A stretch of DNA of 64,000 bases from Paenibacillus andongensis (GTDB lineage Bacteria > Bacillota > Bacilli > Paenibacillales > NBRC-103111). Of the stretch, positions 57,570 to 64,000 are shown piece by piece. Every line of letters begins with the position of its first letter. Positions within the stretch are counted from its first letter, which is position 1. The notes under the pieces were generated by a model. It was given only the letters and a program-made list of their open reading frames with translations. It did not search any database and was not told the origin of the DNA. The stretch covers positions 4,781,001-4,845,000 of the forward strand of contig NZ_CP104467.1 of assembly GCF_025369935.1 (NCBI RefSeq), in the 5' to 3' direction. The position numbers were made by a program, and so were the translations under genes.

Positions 57570-57592
57570 AGTGACGCTGACTAAGGAATGAG

Positions 57593-57636
57593 AAAACCGG
57601 CTCTTTACGCAAGCTTATGCGGAAGAGTCGGTTTTT
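57593..57636 (+). terminator. Terminator of ctc
   Basis: AAACCGGCTCTT and AAGAGTCGGTTT, with an inner ACGCA / TGCG stem, followed by T. Confidence 0.85.
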
Positions 57637-57665
57637 AGTTTTTTAAATACATGGAACTAGCTCTT

Positions 57666-59078
57666 CTAGCTCTTTTTTTTTAAAGGCAATTCGATTTCCA
57701 CCGTAGTACCCTCATTAACTTTGCTTTGAATTAACAATTTGCCTCCGTGCCCTTCGATTATTCGTTTACAAACCATAAGCCCTAAACCCGTGCCATTCAC
57801 TTTAGTCGTATAAAACGGCTCCCCTAACTGGGATAACCTCTCTACAGAAATGCCTACACCCTGATCTTCGATGCGGATCACCACACCTTGATGGATTTTT
57901 CGGATAGCGATTTGAATGATTCCCCCATTTGGCATAGACTCGATGGCATTCTTAAAAATATTAATTAAAACCTGTTTGATTTGATCTGGGTTACAATAAA
58001 TAGCGGGTATGTCTGGATCCAAATCTATATGTATTTGAACGTTATAAAGATGGGCATGTGGTTGCAGAAAACCAACCACACTTTTGACAAGTCCTAGGGA
58101 AGTGCTCTCCATGTAACAATTCAGATGCGGCTTAGCTAGCGTCATGAACTCATTGACAACATAGTTAATATGTTCTAATTCTTCCAGCATGACATCCACA
58201 TAATCGGCATTTTTCGCCTTTAATAATTTCACAAAGCCTTTCAAGGAGGTTAAAGGATTACGTATATCATGTGCGATCCCTGCTGCCAATTGGCCAATGA
58301 GTGACAGTTTTTCTGATCTAATAAGGGCTTCTTCAGACTTTTTGCGCTCAGTAAGATCACGTATCACGGTCTGTACGACAGGAAACCCCATGTTTTTGTG
58401 GACATAAATGGAGGATATTTCGGCATCAAAAAAAGAGCCATCTAATTTTCGCAGCTTTTTCTCCATAAACTCCGTGTAAGAATCTGACTGCATCACATAC
58501 TGAAGCCGCTCCAAAATGAAATCCTTGTCAGCTAAACAGAAAAATTCGTAGATGGGTTTTCCCTTGAAGTCATCGGAAGAAACACCTCCAAACAGCTTAC
58601 AACAAGCATCATTTACAAACTTGATGATACCATCGTTATGCAGAGCAATGGGTTCTGGATTAAGTTTAATCAACCTTCTAAATTGATTCTCTCTTTCTAA
58701 TAGTTCCTCATCGGCTCTTTTCTTTTCACTTATGTCCCTTTCTACACCAATAAACCCAATAACAATTCCTTCATTATCTTTCATAGGTGAGACCGTCACA
58801 TTCGCATAAAACGTAGAACCATCTTTTCTTAGTTTTAAAGCTTCGAAATCCGAACTTTGCTGCCCATCTATTAAAGACTGATAGAGCCGAAGAGCATCTT
58901 CCTTATATTTATCAGGAGTCATCGGCAAAACTTTCCCAATCACTTCATCTCTTGTCCAGCCATGTAATTCTTCAAACTTCTTATTCACCTCTAACACTTT
59001 TCCGGTAACATCAACGATGACAATTCCGTCTGAGGTTAAATTCATAAAGGAATCGATTAGATGTTCTTTCAATATCAA
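57666..59078 (-). CDS. PAS-PAS histidine kinase, sporulation-kinase type
   Basis: The 470-residue soluble kinase has PAS1 (about 8-125, VLEVNKKFEELHGWTRDEVI, closing GVERDISEKKRADEEL), PAS2 (about 130-250, closing TVIRDLTERKKSEEAL), the His-box GQLAAGIAHDIRNPLTSLKG (histidine about 273) and HATPase (NIFKNAIESMPNGG, DQGVGIS, GTGLGLMVC). This H-box and layout are those of KinA/KinE-like sporulation kinases, though the target cannot be shown. The frame opens at TTG 59105; AAGGGGA nine bases before TTG 59078 points to the latter. Confidence 0.9.
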   Translation of the reverse strand: MILKEHLIDSFMNLTSDGIVIVDVTGKVLEVNKKFEELHGWTRDEVIGKVLPMTPDKYKEDALRLYQSLIDGQQSSDFEALKLRKDGSTFYANVTVSPMKDNEGIVIGFIGVERDISEKKRADEELLERENQFRRLIKLNPEPIALHNDGIIKFVNDACCKLFGGVSSDDFKGKPIYEFFCLADKDFILERLQYVMQSDSYTEFMEKKLRKLDGSFFDAEISSIYVHKNMGFPVVQTVIRDLTERKKSEEALIRSEKLSLIGQLAAGIAHDIRNPLTSLKGFVKLLKAKNADYVDVMLEELEHINYVVNEFMTLAKPHLNCYMESTSLGLVKSVVGFLQPHAHLYNVQIHIDLDPDIPAIYCNPDQIKQVLINIFKNAIESMPNGGIIQIAIRKIHQGVVIRIEDQGVGISVERLSQLGEPFYTTKVNGTGLGLMVCKRIIEGHGGKLLIQSKVNEGTTVEIELPLKKKS

Positions 59079-59228
59079 GAGTAAACATCCCCTTATTTCA
59101 AACAAGTGTTTGTAGCTTATTCGGCTCTAATGGATAAAAACCTCTATTAAAAATACGATTTTCAAAAAAAATATGATTATAAATCCACTGCCGCCTTAAC
59201 ATGGTTACACTGAACCTATTTGTACTCA

Positions 59229-59822
59229 CTACTGATTTTTTCTAGCTTCAACGCTAATAAAAATGTTTCCTAAATGTTTATTTATCTCAATTATTTCTAT
59301 ATCTTCTTGACTCAGTAAGTGAATGGTATCTCTATTCAAATGACACCCATCACAAGCTCGTTTCCAGAACGGAGTCAGGAGATCTTGCAGCTTCCTGAGC
59401 AGCCTATTTTCATGTCGAACATGCTCAAATAATAAAATGGTTCCAGTTGGTTTACATACTCTACTAATTTCTCTAATCGCTTCTACTGGGTTGGGTATCG
59501 TACATAAAACAAGTGTCCCAACCACAGTATCGAACGAATGATCTGCAAATGGCAATTGCTCAGCACTTCCTTCAATGACATGGATAGCCGCTTTAGCAAC
59601 GGAAGCACGCTCAAGCGAGGTCTTTCTCAGAAATGGATTCGGCTCAATTGCTGTTACAGATACATCCTTATAGAAGCTGAAATTAATACCTGTTCCGCAT
59701 CCGATTTCCAGAACTTCTCCCTTTGCTTTGATGATTAACTGAGAGCGAATAGCTGTAAATCTTTTGGTCTCCAAGGGTTTCATTAATCTATCATAATTAT
59801 GAACGAACCAATTACTGCTGAT
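59229..59822 (-). CDS. Class I SAM-dependent methyltransferase
   Basis: The SAM motif VLEIGCGTGINFSFY, then AIEPNPFLRK, GSAEQLPFADHSFDTVVGTL and LCTIPNPVEAIREI identify a type-11 methyltransferase; substrate unknown. The first ATG (59783) has no ribosome binding site and would remove a stretch (SNWFVHNYDRL) of the kind that normally precedes MKPLE in homologues. AAGGAG at 59832-59837 is nine bases before an ATC at 59822, the apparent start (197 residues). ATA 59828 is the only other candidate. Confidence 0.85.
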   Translation of the reverse strand: MSSNWFVHNYDRLMKPLETKRFTAIRSQLIIKAKGEVLEIGCGTGINFSFYKDVSVTAIEPNPFLRKTSLERASVAKAAIHVIEGSAEQLPFADHSFDTVVGTLVLCTIPNPVEAIREISRVCKPTGTILLFEHVRHENRLLRKLQDLLTPFWKRACDGCHLNRDTIHLLSQEDIEIIEINKHLGNIFISVEARKNQ

Positions 59823-59892
59823 AGATATCTACTCCTTCGTATTGGTGCTTATTCTTGCGAGCGCTCAACTAGCTCCTAGTGATAGACAACGA

Positions 59893-59921
59893 TTGACAGA
59901 AAAAATATTCAGTAATACTAT
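59893..59921 (+). promoter_or_regulatory. Sigma-A promoter upstream of the pentapeptide gene
   Basis: TTGACA at 59893-59898, 17-base spacer, TACTAT at 59916-59921, about 120 bases before the ATG at 60043. Confidence 0.6.
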
Positions 59922-60042
59922 AAGAGAATTGAATAAATCATTCATTATTCATTTATAAAAAAACATTCTATGACCATTACATAGCCTTTGCCGATTAAAA
60001 TAGACAAGTATGAGATTATGGTATAGCGGAAGGAGGCTAATA

Positions 60043-60921
60043 ATGTCTGAGAATCACGATTATACAGAAACTTTGAACGGCAGGAATCCCCTCAGTCTGC
60101 AATCCGACTGCGAGAATTGCTTCGGATTATGCTGTGTCGCACTGCCCTACGCTGCTTCGTCAGACTTCGCGATCGACAAAGATGCCGGCCAGCCCTGCCC
60201 CAACCTGCAAGCGGACTTCCGCTGCGGCGTTCACACGAACCTCAGACAGATGGGCTTTCGAGGTTGTACGGTTTATGACTGCTTCGGCGCGGGACAAAAG
60301 GTTTCCCATGTCACCTTCGGTGGACGCGACTGGCGTCAAGTTCCAGGGTCCGCGAAGCAAATGTTCGAGGTGTTCCCGATCATGCGCCAGCTCCATGAGC
60401 TGCTCTGGTATCTGACTGAAGCGCTGACGTTGCAGCCGGCCCGTCCTATCCACGGTGAACTCAGCTCTGCGCTCGACGAAACGGAACGACTCACTCACCT
60501 TAGTGCCGAATCTCTCATGGAACTGGACGTGGCAGCTCACCGAGCCGATGTCAATGTTCTGCTTCTACGGACGAGCGAGCTCGTGCGAGCCGAAGCCCTT
60601 CGCAAGCAGAAGAACCCCGCTGGGCGTAAGAAGACCTACGGTCGAGGAGCCGACCTCATCGGGGCCAATCTCAAAGGCGCTGACCTGAGAGGCGCCAATT
60701 TGAGGGGGGCTTACCTTATAGCAGCTAACCTCAGAGGTGCCGACCTGAGAGTGGCTGACCTCATCGGGGCTGATTTCCGAGACGCTGATCTTAGCGGTGC
60801 TAACCTTACCGATAGTATCTTTCTCACCCAAGCCCAACTCAACGCGGCGAAGGGAGATGGCGACACCAAGCTGCCACCGTCGCTCACTAGACCAACGCAT
60901 TGGTCCACTTTCAAAGCATAG
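60043..60921 (+). CDS. Cysteine-rich pentapeptide-repeat protein, actinobacterial type
   Basis: The 292-residue protein has an N-terminal cysteine cluster (CENCFGLCC about 24-32, [18 protein letters not shown] about 75-83) likely to bind metal, a helical middle ([17 protein letters not shown]), and pentapeptide repeats (about 207-265, [18 protein letters not shown]). GGAAGGAGG precedes the ATG at 60043 by six bases. I recall very similar proteins in Streptomyces and other Actinobacteria. The codons are visibly richer in G and C (GACCTG, GCCGAC, CTCGTGCGAGCC) than in neighbouring genes, so horizontal transfer is likely. Function unknown. Confidence 0.88.
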   Translation: MSENHDYTETLNGRNPLSLQSDCENCFGLCCVALPYAASSDFAIDKDAGQPCPNLQADFRCGVHTNLRQMGFRGCTVYDCFGAGQKVSHVTFGGRDWRQVPGSAKQMFEVFPIMRQLHELLWYLTEALTLQPARPIHGELSSALDETERLTHLSAESLMELDVAAHRADVNVLLLRTSELVRAEALRKQKNPAGRKKTYGRGADLIGANLKGADLRGANLRGAYLIAANLRGADLRVADLIGADFRDADLSGANLTDSIFLTQAQLNAAKGDGDTKLPPSLTRPTHWSTFKA

Positions 60922-60936
60922 AGCATTATATAATGA

Positions 60937-60969
60937 GGTCAGCCCGTTTTACGGGTTGACCTTTTTTTT
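60937..60969 (+). terminator. Terminator of the pentapeptide gene
   Basis: GGTCAGCCCG and CGGGTTGACC around TTTTA, then eight T. Confidence 0.9.
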
Positions 60970-61185
60970 ATTTAGCCATCCATTGCAGTGTGGCATTCGA
61001 TCGTACATTTCCATACTCGTTCTACACTATATCTATTTCGGTTTCATTTGTTGAAATACCTTTTTCACAACTAATCTCTGCGACTTCATTTATAGTCAAC
61101 TGCCCGCCGCCGCAGCCTGATCAATGAGTACACTCTTGTATGCCGTTATGCTATAATTTCAGAAAATAATCTAAGGGAGTTACTG

Positions 61186-61587
61186 ATGACTACATTAATA
61201 GATAAAATTGCTTGGATATACGTTGTTGATGGTCAAATATTAGTCGCTCGTTCCAAAGGAAAAGACATCTATTATTTACCTGGCGGAAAAAGGGAAACGG
61301 ATGAAACCGATGTCGACACTCTTTTACGAGAAATAGAAGAGGAATTATCCGTTCGAATAAAGCCGGAAACCGTCTTGCATTTTGGCACATTCGAGGCTGG
61401 GGCACATGGTAAATCGGAAGGTATGCATGTAAAAATGACTTGTTACACGGGGGATTTTGAGGGAGAGCTGCGTCCAGCTTCTGAAATTGAGGAGTTGGTC
61501 TGGTTAACCTATCATGACCGGGATCGTGTCTCTCCTGTTTGCCAAATCATTTTTGATAAATTAAGTGAGATGAAATTGCTTTCATAA
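61186..61587 (+). CDS. Nudix hydrolase
   Basis: The 133-residue protein carries the Nudix box as GKRETDETDVDTLLREIEEE (about 33-52), with the final glycine replaced by Leu (REIEEEL). The family hydrolyses nucleoside diphosphates linked to another group. AAGGGAG lies seven bases before the ATG. The substrate is not predictable. Confidence 0.9.
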   Translation: MTTLIDKIAWIYVVDGQILVARSKGKDIYYLPGGKRETDETDVDTLLREIEEELSVRIKPETVLHFGTFEAGAHGKSEGMHVKMTCYTGDFEGELRPASEIEELVWLTYHDRDRVSPVCQIIFDKLSEMKLLS

Positions 61588-61619
61588 TTTGGCTCCGTTA
61601 CATGTAGCTGAAAGGGTGT

Positions 61620-62567
61620 TTGTTGTTGATTTTGTTGTTGATCGCAGTCATATTGGCAATGGTCTTTCTTATCCTCGTTTCCGCAAGCTTTTATTTCTAT
61701 CGCGTTGCCATTGCCCGCGCCGACAAAAGCTTTTTGAACAACAATCCCGATCTAGCTGTTACTTCAAGCGTCGAAAATCCGTTTAGTGGCAACGAATCCT
61801 GGTGGAGGGAGCAAATGATTACAGAATGGAGCATTACGTCCATCGATGGATTAAAGCTCTATGCTTACTATATCGCCGCCGATCGACCGACAGATAAAAC
61901 CGTCATTCTCGCGCACGGGTATGCTGGACAAGCTACGCAGATGGGCAATCTAGCGCAAATGTATAGAGACACATTAGGCTTTAACGTCCTCCTCCCCGAC
62001 GCCCGCGGGCATGGCCGAAGCGAAGGCCATTATATCGGATTCGGTTGGCCCGAACGCAAGGATTACGTCCAATGGATCAACCAAGTTATCGTACATACGG
62101 GCGAGCAGTCGAAGGTCGTCCTACACGGTGTATCTATGGGCGGAGCTACGGTAATGATGACCAGCGGAGAGGATTTGCCGACTAACGTCAAAGCCATTCT
62201 AGAGGATTACGGCTATACTTCTGTGAAGGACCAACTGACTTACCAGCTGAAAAGAATATATCGGCTCCCGGCATTTCCACTCCTTCATTTAACCAGTTTG
62301 ATGACCAAACTTCGAGCGTGGTACTTTTTCGGTGAAGCTTCGGCTATAGACCAAATCCAAAAATCCAAAACGCCCATGCTATTCATCCACGGCGACGCTG
62401 ATTTATTCGTGCCGTCCGAGATGGTATACGCATTGTTCAAGAACGCTCCACTGGCTAAACAATTACTGATCATGCCCGGTGCCGGACACGGTCTTGCCCG
62501 ACATTCGAATCCAGTGAGATATGACCGTGAAGTAGCCCAATTTATCGGTGCGTACATGAAGGAATAA
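61620..62567 (+). CDS. Membrane-anchored alpha/beta hydrolase
   Basis: The 315-residue protein has one N-terminal membrane span (LLILLLIAVILAMVFLILVS) and an alpha/beta-hydrolase domain outside or at the membrane. The oxyanion HGYAGQ, LLPDARGHGRSEG, nucleophile serine in VLHGVSMGGATV (about 169), aspartate in LFIHGDADLFVP and histidine in PGAGHGLA are all present, as in YqkD/BAAT-like hydrolases. The start is TTG at 61620 behind AAAGGGTG; other TTG codons follow directly, so the exact start is open. Confidence 0.88.
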   Translation: MLLILLLIAVILAMVFLILVSASFYFYRVAIARADKSFLNNNPDLAVTSSVENPFSGNESWWREQMITEWSITSIDGLKLYAYYIAADRPTDKTVILAHGYAGQATQMGNLAQMYRDTLGFNVLLPDARGHGRSEGHYIGFGWPERKDYVQWINQVIVHTGEQSKVVLHGVSMGGATVMMTSGEDLPTNVKAILEDYGYTSVKDQLTYQLKRIYRLPAFPLLHLTSLMTKLRAWYFFGEASAIDQIQKSKTPMLFIHGDADLFVPSEMVYALFKNAPLAKQLLIMPGAGHGLARHSNPVRYDREVAQFIGAYMKE

Positions 62568-62579
62568 CGACAAAAAAGT

Positions 62580-62610
62580 GACTCACAGCAGCTGGCTGTG
62601 GGTCTTATTT
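62580..62610 (+). terminator. Terminator of the alpha/beta hydrolase gene
   Basis: GACTCACAGC and GCTGTGGGTC, then TTATTTTAT. Nearly the same stem as the terminator at 15636. Confidence 0.75.
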
Positions 62611-62633
62611 TATGAACAATTTGCTGACAGAGT

Positions 62634-62749
62634 CTGAGAAGTCGAAAATCGACTTCTCAGCAGACTGTCCCGCGCGTCCATGCTGAATAAGCGCGGAAAA
62701 CGCGCTTATTCTAGAGCGCCCGAACAATTAAGCGCGAAATTCGCGCTTA
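62634..62749. repeat. Intergenic paired hairpin element (copy 2)
   Basis: CTGAGAAGTCGA and TCGACTTCTCAG form a perfect hairpin (62634-62660). The 27-base hairpin at 62685-62711 is identical to that at 17077-17103, and a third hairpin TAAGCGCGAAATTCGCGCTTA is at 62729-62749. CTTCTCAGCAGAC is shared with copy 1. No gene lies between 62568 and 62851. Confidence 0.8.
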
Positions 62750-62805
62750 CAGGGAGAGCTCCACGAGCTAAAATGGTCTACGTCTTGGGCATTTTTTTAG
62801 TTAGG

Positions 62806-62843
62806 TAAAAAGGAAGGAGCTGCCCCGCGGCAGCCCCTTTCTT
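62806..62843. terminator. Terminator of the ParB-like gene
   Basis: GGAGCTGCC-CCGC-GGCAGCCCC flanked by AAAAAGGA and CTTTCTTTTTT; it can work in both directions. Confidence 0.8.
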
Positions 62844-62851
62844 TTTTCTAA

Positions 62852-63352
62852 TCAGTTCACAATCTTTTTTAATAAATCTTCTACTTTGGCTTGCATGGAT
62901 CGTATCGTTGTTTTCCTATATTGAATACCAAGCCGAAGTACCTTCAATTGCTGTCTTCGGGAAAGCCTGCGAAATCGGGGCTCCCTTTTCAGAAAAGTAC
63001 GAATGATAGACCAGCTGTTGACTGCAATCCGCTCCGGTGAGATTTCAGGAATATCATAAGGTAGTGGTCGTTTCCTGAAGCGATTCATCCATGTTCTAAC
63101 ACTTGCAGAAATCTTACTTTCATCTACAAGACATACAGCAGCACTTTTTTTTGTATGCTTTTTGAGGAAATCGAAATGATGATGTCCGCCAAGGATGACG
63201 TAACCACCTTCTTTTCTGCTTTTACGCACAATCAACAGGTGCATTAGATCTTGCGCAACTTTTTTAAACTCCTTATTTCTTAGTGCTGTCTTAGCAGCGA
63301 TGTTTTCCGGCTTAATCTTACTTAGAGGTATATATTGCACTGTATATCTCAA
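62852..63352 (-). CDS. ParB/sulfiredoxin-like domain protein, orphan
   Basis: The 166-residue basic protein opens with VQYIPLSKIKPENIAAKTAL and continues to LMHLLIVRKSRKEGGYVILG and GHHHFDFLKKH. This is the pattern of the ParB/Srx nuclease-like fold (start strand with IxxxP, then PIxVR, GGYxIIxG and the H/R box), although the last motif reads GGHHHF instead of GxRR. The C-terminal half is very basic (RFRKRPLPYD, FRRLSRRQQLKVLRL), suggesting nucleic-acid binding. It starts at TTG 63352 behind GGAGG (seven bases). No parA or mobile element lies nearby. Confidence 0.6.
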   Translation of the reverse strand: MRYTVQYIPLSKIKPENIAAKTALRNKEFKKVAQDLMHLLIVRKSRKEGGYVILGGHHHFDFLKKHTKKSAAVCLVDESKISASVRTWMNRFRKRPLPYDIPEISPERIAVNSWSIIRTFLKREPRFRRLSRRQQLKVLRLGIQYRKTTIRSMQAKVEDLLKKIVN

Positions 63353-63912
63353 CTGTATCCCTCCTCGTCACACCGTTGTTAAATATCACCTATTTTAAGT
63401 GTATTCTGTTGATGCAGTAGTGTGAACTCCTGTTCATAAATGTCGCTCACTTTCTTTATGATCTTACTCCCTTGATCGGCGAATTTTCATAATCGGTATC
63501 AAATAGAAGGGCAACCCAGAATTTATTCCTTTTCTCAAGGTGTTGTTACCACCTAGGTCAATGTGCCCCCTTGCACTTGCTCCTTCAGCTCCTGAAAAAT
63601 AATGTAAGTCACAACAATTCCAACTCGTAGGCGTGATTTTGGACATATAAGCTGCTAATCTGAGGAACGCGGGGAACGAGGCGACGCTATTTCGGCTATT
63701 ATGCCGTTGCAGGTCCGGCATGCGGAACGAGGGTGCGCTATTTTGGCGTTTTTCTGGTTTCTACACCTCCAAAGAAGGAAATAGAGGCTCCTCGTTCCGT
63801 GAAAACGTGAAATACGCGTTTTTGAGCAAAATAAGGCCTCTACGTTCCGCTTTAATCTGGTGATGCTGGGTCTGGTTGAGTTTGGGATATAGAACGATGA
63901 ACAATGGAGCTC
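63353..63912. repeat. Gene-free tail with four copies of a CGGAACG element
   Basis: I see no convincing gene. Direct copies are at 63671-63696 and 63722-63747 (GCGGAACGAGGGTGCGCTAT), inverted copies at 63777-63801 and 63827-63850 (reverse complement begins GCGGAACGTAGAGGCC). The outer pair can form a long imperfect stem. I associate similar elements with Paenibacillus intergenic DNA. Confidence 0.65.
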
Positions 63913-64000
63913 AACTTACCTGTGATTGGGCCATGAGATGATGCAGCTTACCTGTGATTGCGCAATGAGTTGGTGCTGCTTATCTCTGATTGGGCCATGA
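63913..64000. repeat. 32-bp tandem repeat, cut by window end
   Basis: Units begin at 63913, 63945 and 63977 (the last cut at base 64000). The shared core is CTTACCTGTGATTGGGCCAT, with substitutions between units. Confidence 0.85.

Noticed and set aside
63464..63721. 85-codon minus-strand ORF in the right tail
   Set aside because: No ribosome binding site and partly made of the CGGAACG repeat.
63913..64000. Start of a CRISPR array
   Set aside because: The whole 32-base unit repeats without distinct spacers, so it is a tandem repeat.

Overview
The window is 64 kb of bacterial chromosome from an endospore-forming Firmicute, most likely Paenibacillus or a close relative. The evidence is AGGAGG-type ribosome binding sites, spore germination genes (GerA/GerB/GerC type), YjcZ and YhcN/YlaJ sporulation proteins, SigL, CcpN, and many carbohydrate-active enzymes paired with AraC and LacI regulators. 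The intergenic palindromic repeats resemble those I associate with Paenibacillus. I see no rRNA, tRNA, CRISPR array, insertion sequence or prophage.

Layout. (1) 1-4344: plant-polysaccharide genes: a cut-off alpha-L-rhamnosidase-like gene, an AraC regulator, a CE7 acetyl esterase, and an unrecognised 553-residue protein. (2) 4586-7147: the metNIQ methionine importer. (3) 7197-11470: a YitT membrane protein, a repeat-rich gap, and alanine dehydrogenase with its PucR/AdeR-type regulator. (4) 11657-14952: a lacI-GH88-DUF2264 operon. Its operator sequence also lies in front of the unknown gene of region 1, linking the two into one regulon. (5) 15239-15857: two YjcZ miniproteins and one unknown 30-residue ORF. 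(6) 16048-20193: an SDR protein without the usual Tyr/Lys pair, two Gfo/Idh/MocA oxidoreductases and a hypothetical protein. (7) 20301-24678: GABA catabolism (aldehyde dehydrogenase, GabT) behind a -24/-12 promoter, next to the sigma-54 gene. (8) 24939-29022: a gluconeogenic block: glpX, PPDK regulatory protein, ccpN, pckA. (9) 29246-33072: paired short chromate transporters, a second YitT protein, a YhcN lipoprotein and an EamA exporter. (10) 33360-36977: a gerABC operon with a near-perfect forespore sigma-G promoter. (11) 37091-43356: two small hypotheticals, catalase, a beta-hydroxyacid dehydrogenase, and a PadR / HAAS-pentapeptide / MFS exporter operon. (12) 43429-47569: GH2 beta-galactosidase divergent from an AraC regulator. 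(13) 47653-59078: a dense signalling region with a PAS hybrid kinase, an operon of a 1382-residue triple-receiver hybrid kinase with CheR, CheB and a receiver-kinase, then L25/Ctc and a PAS-PAS kinase. (14) 59229-64000: a methyltransferase, an actinobacterial-looking pentapeptide protein, Nudix, alpha/beta hydrolase, a ParB-like orphan, and a gene-free tail of inverted and tandem repeats.

The points I find most worth attention are: several genes that seem to start on CTG, ATT, ATC or ATA behind good ribosome binding sites (metN, ccpN, padR, methyltransferase); the CheR/CheB-hybrid kinase operon with no chemoreceptor; the fusion of a HAAS domain to pentapeptide repeats beside an exporter; the sigma-54 promoter of gabT; and the shared LacI operator that gives a context to an unknown protein. 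Many starts given here differ from the longest open frame, because the ribosome binding site points to an internal codon.
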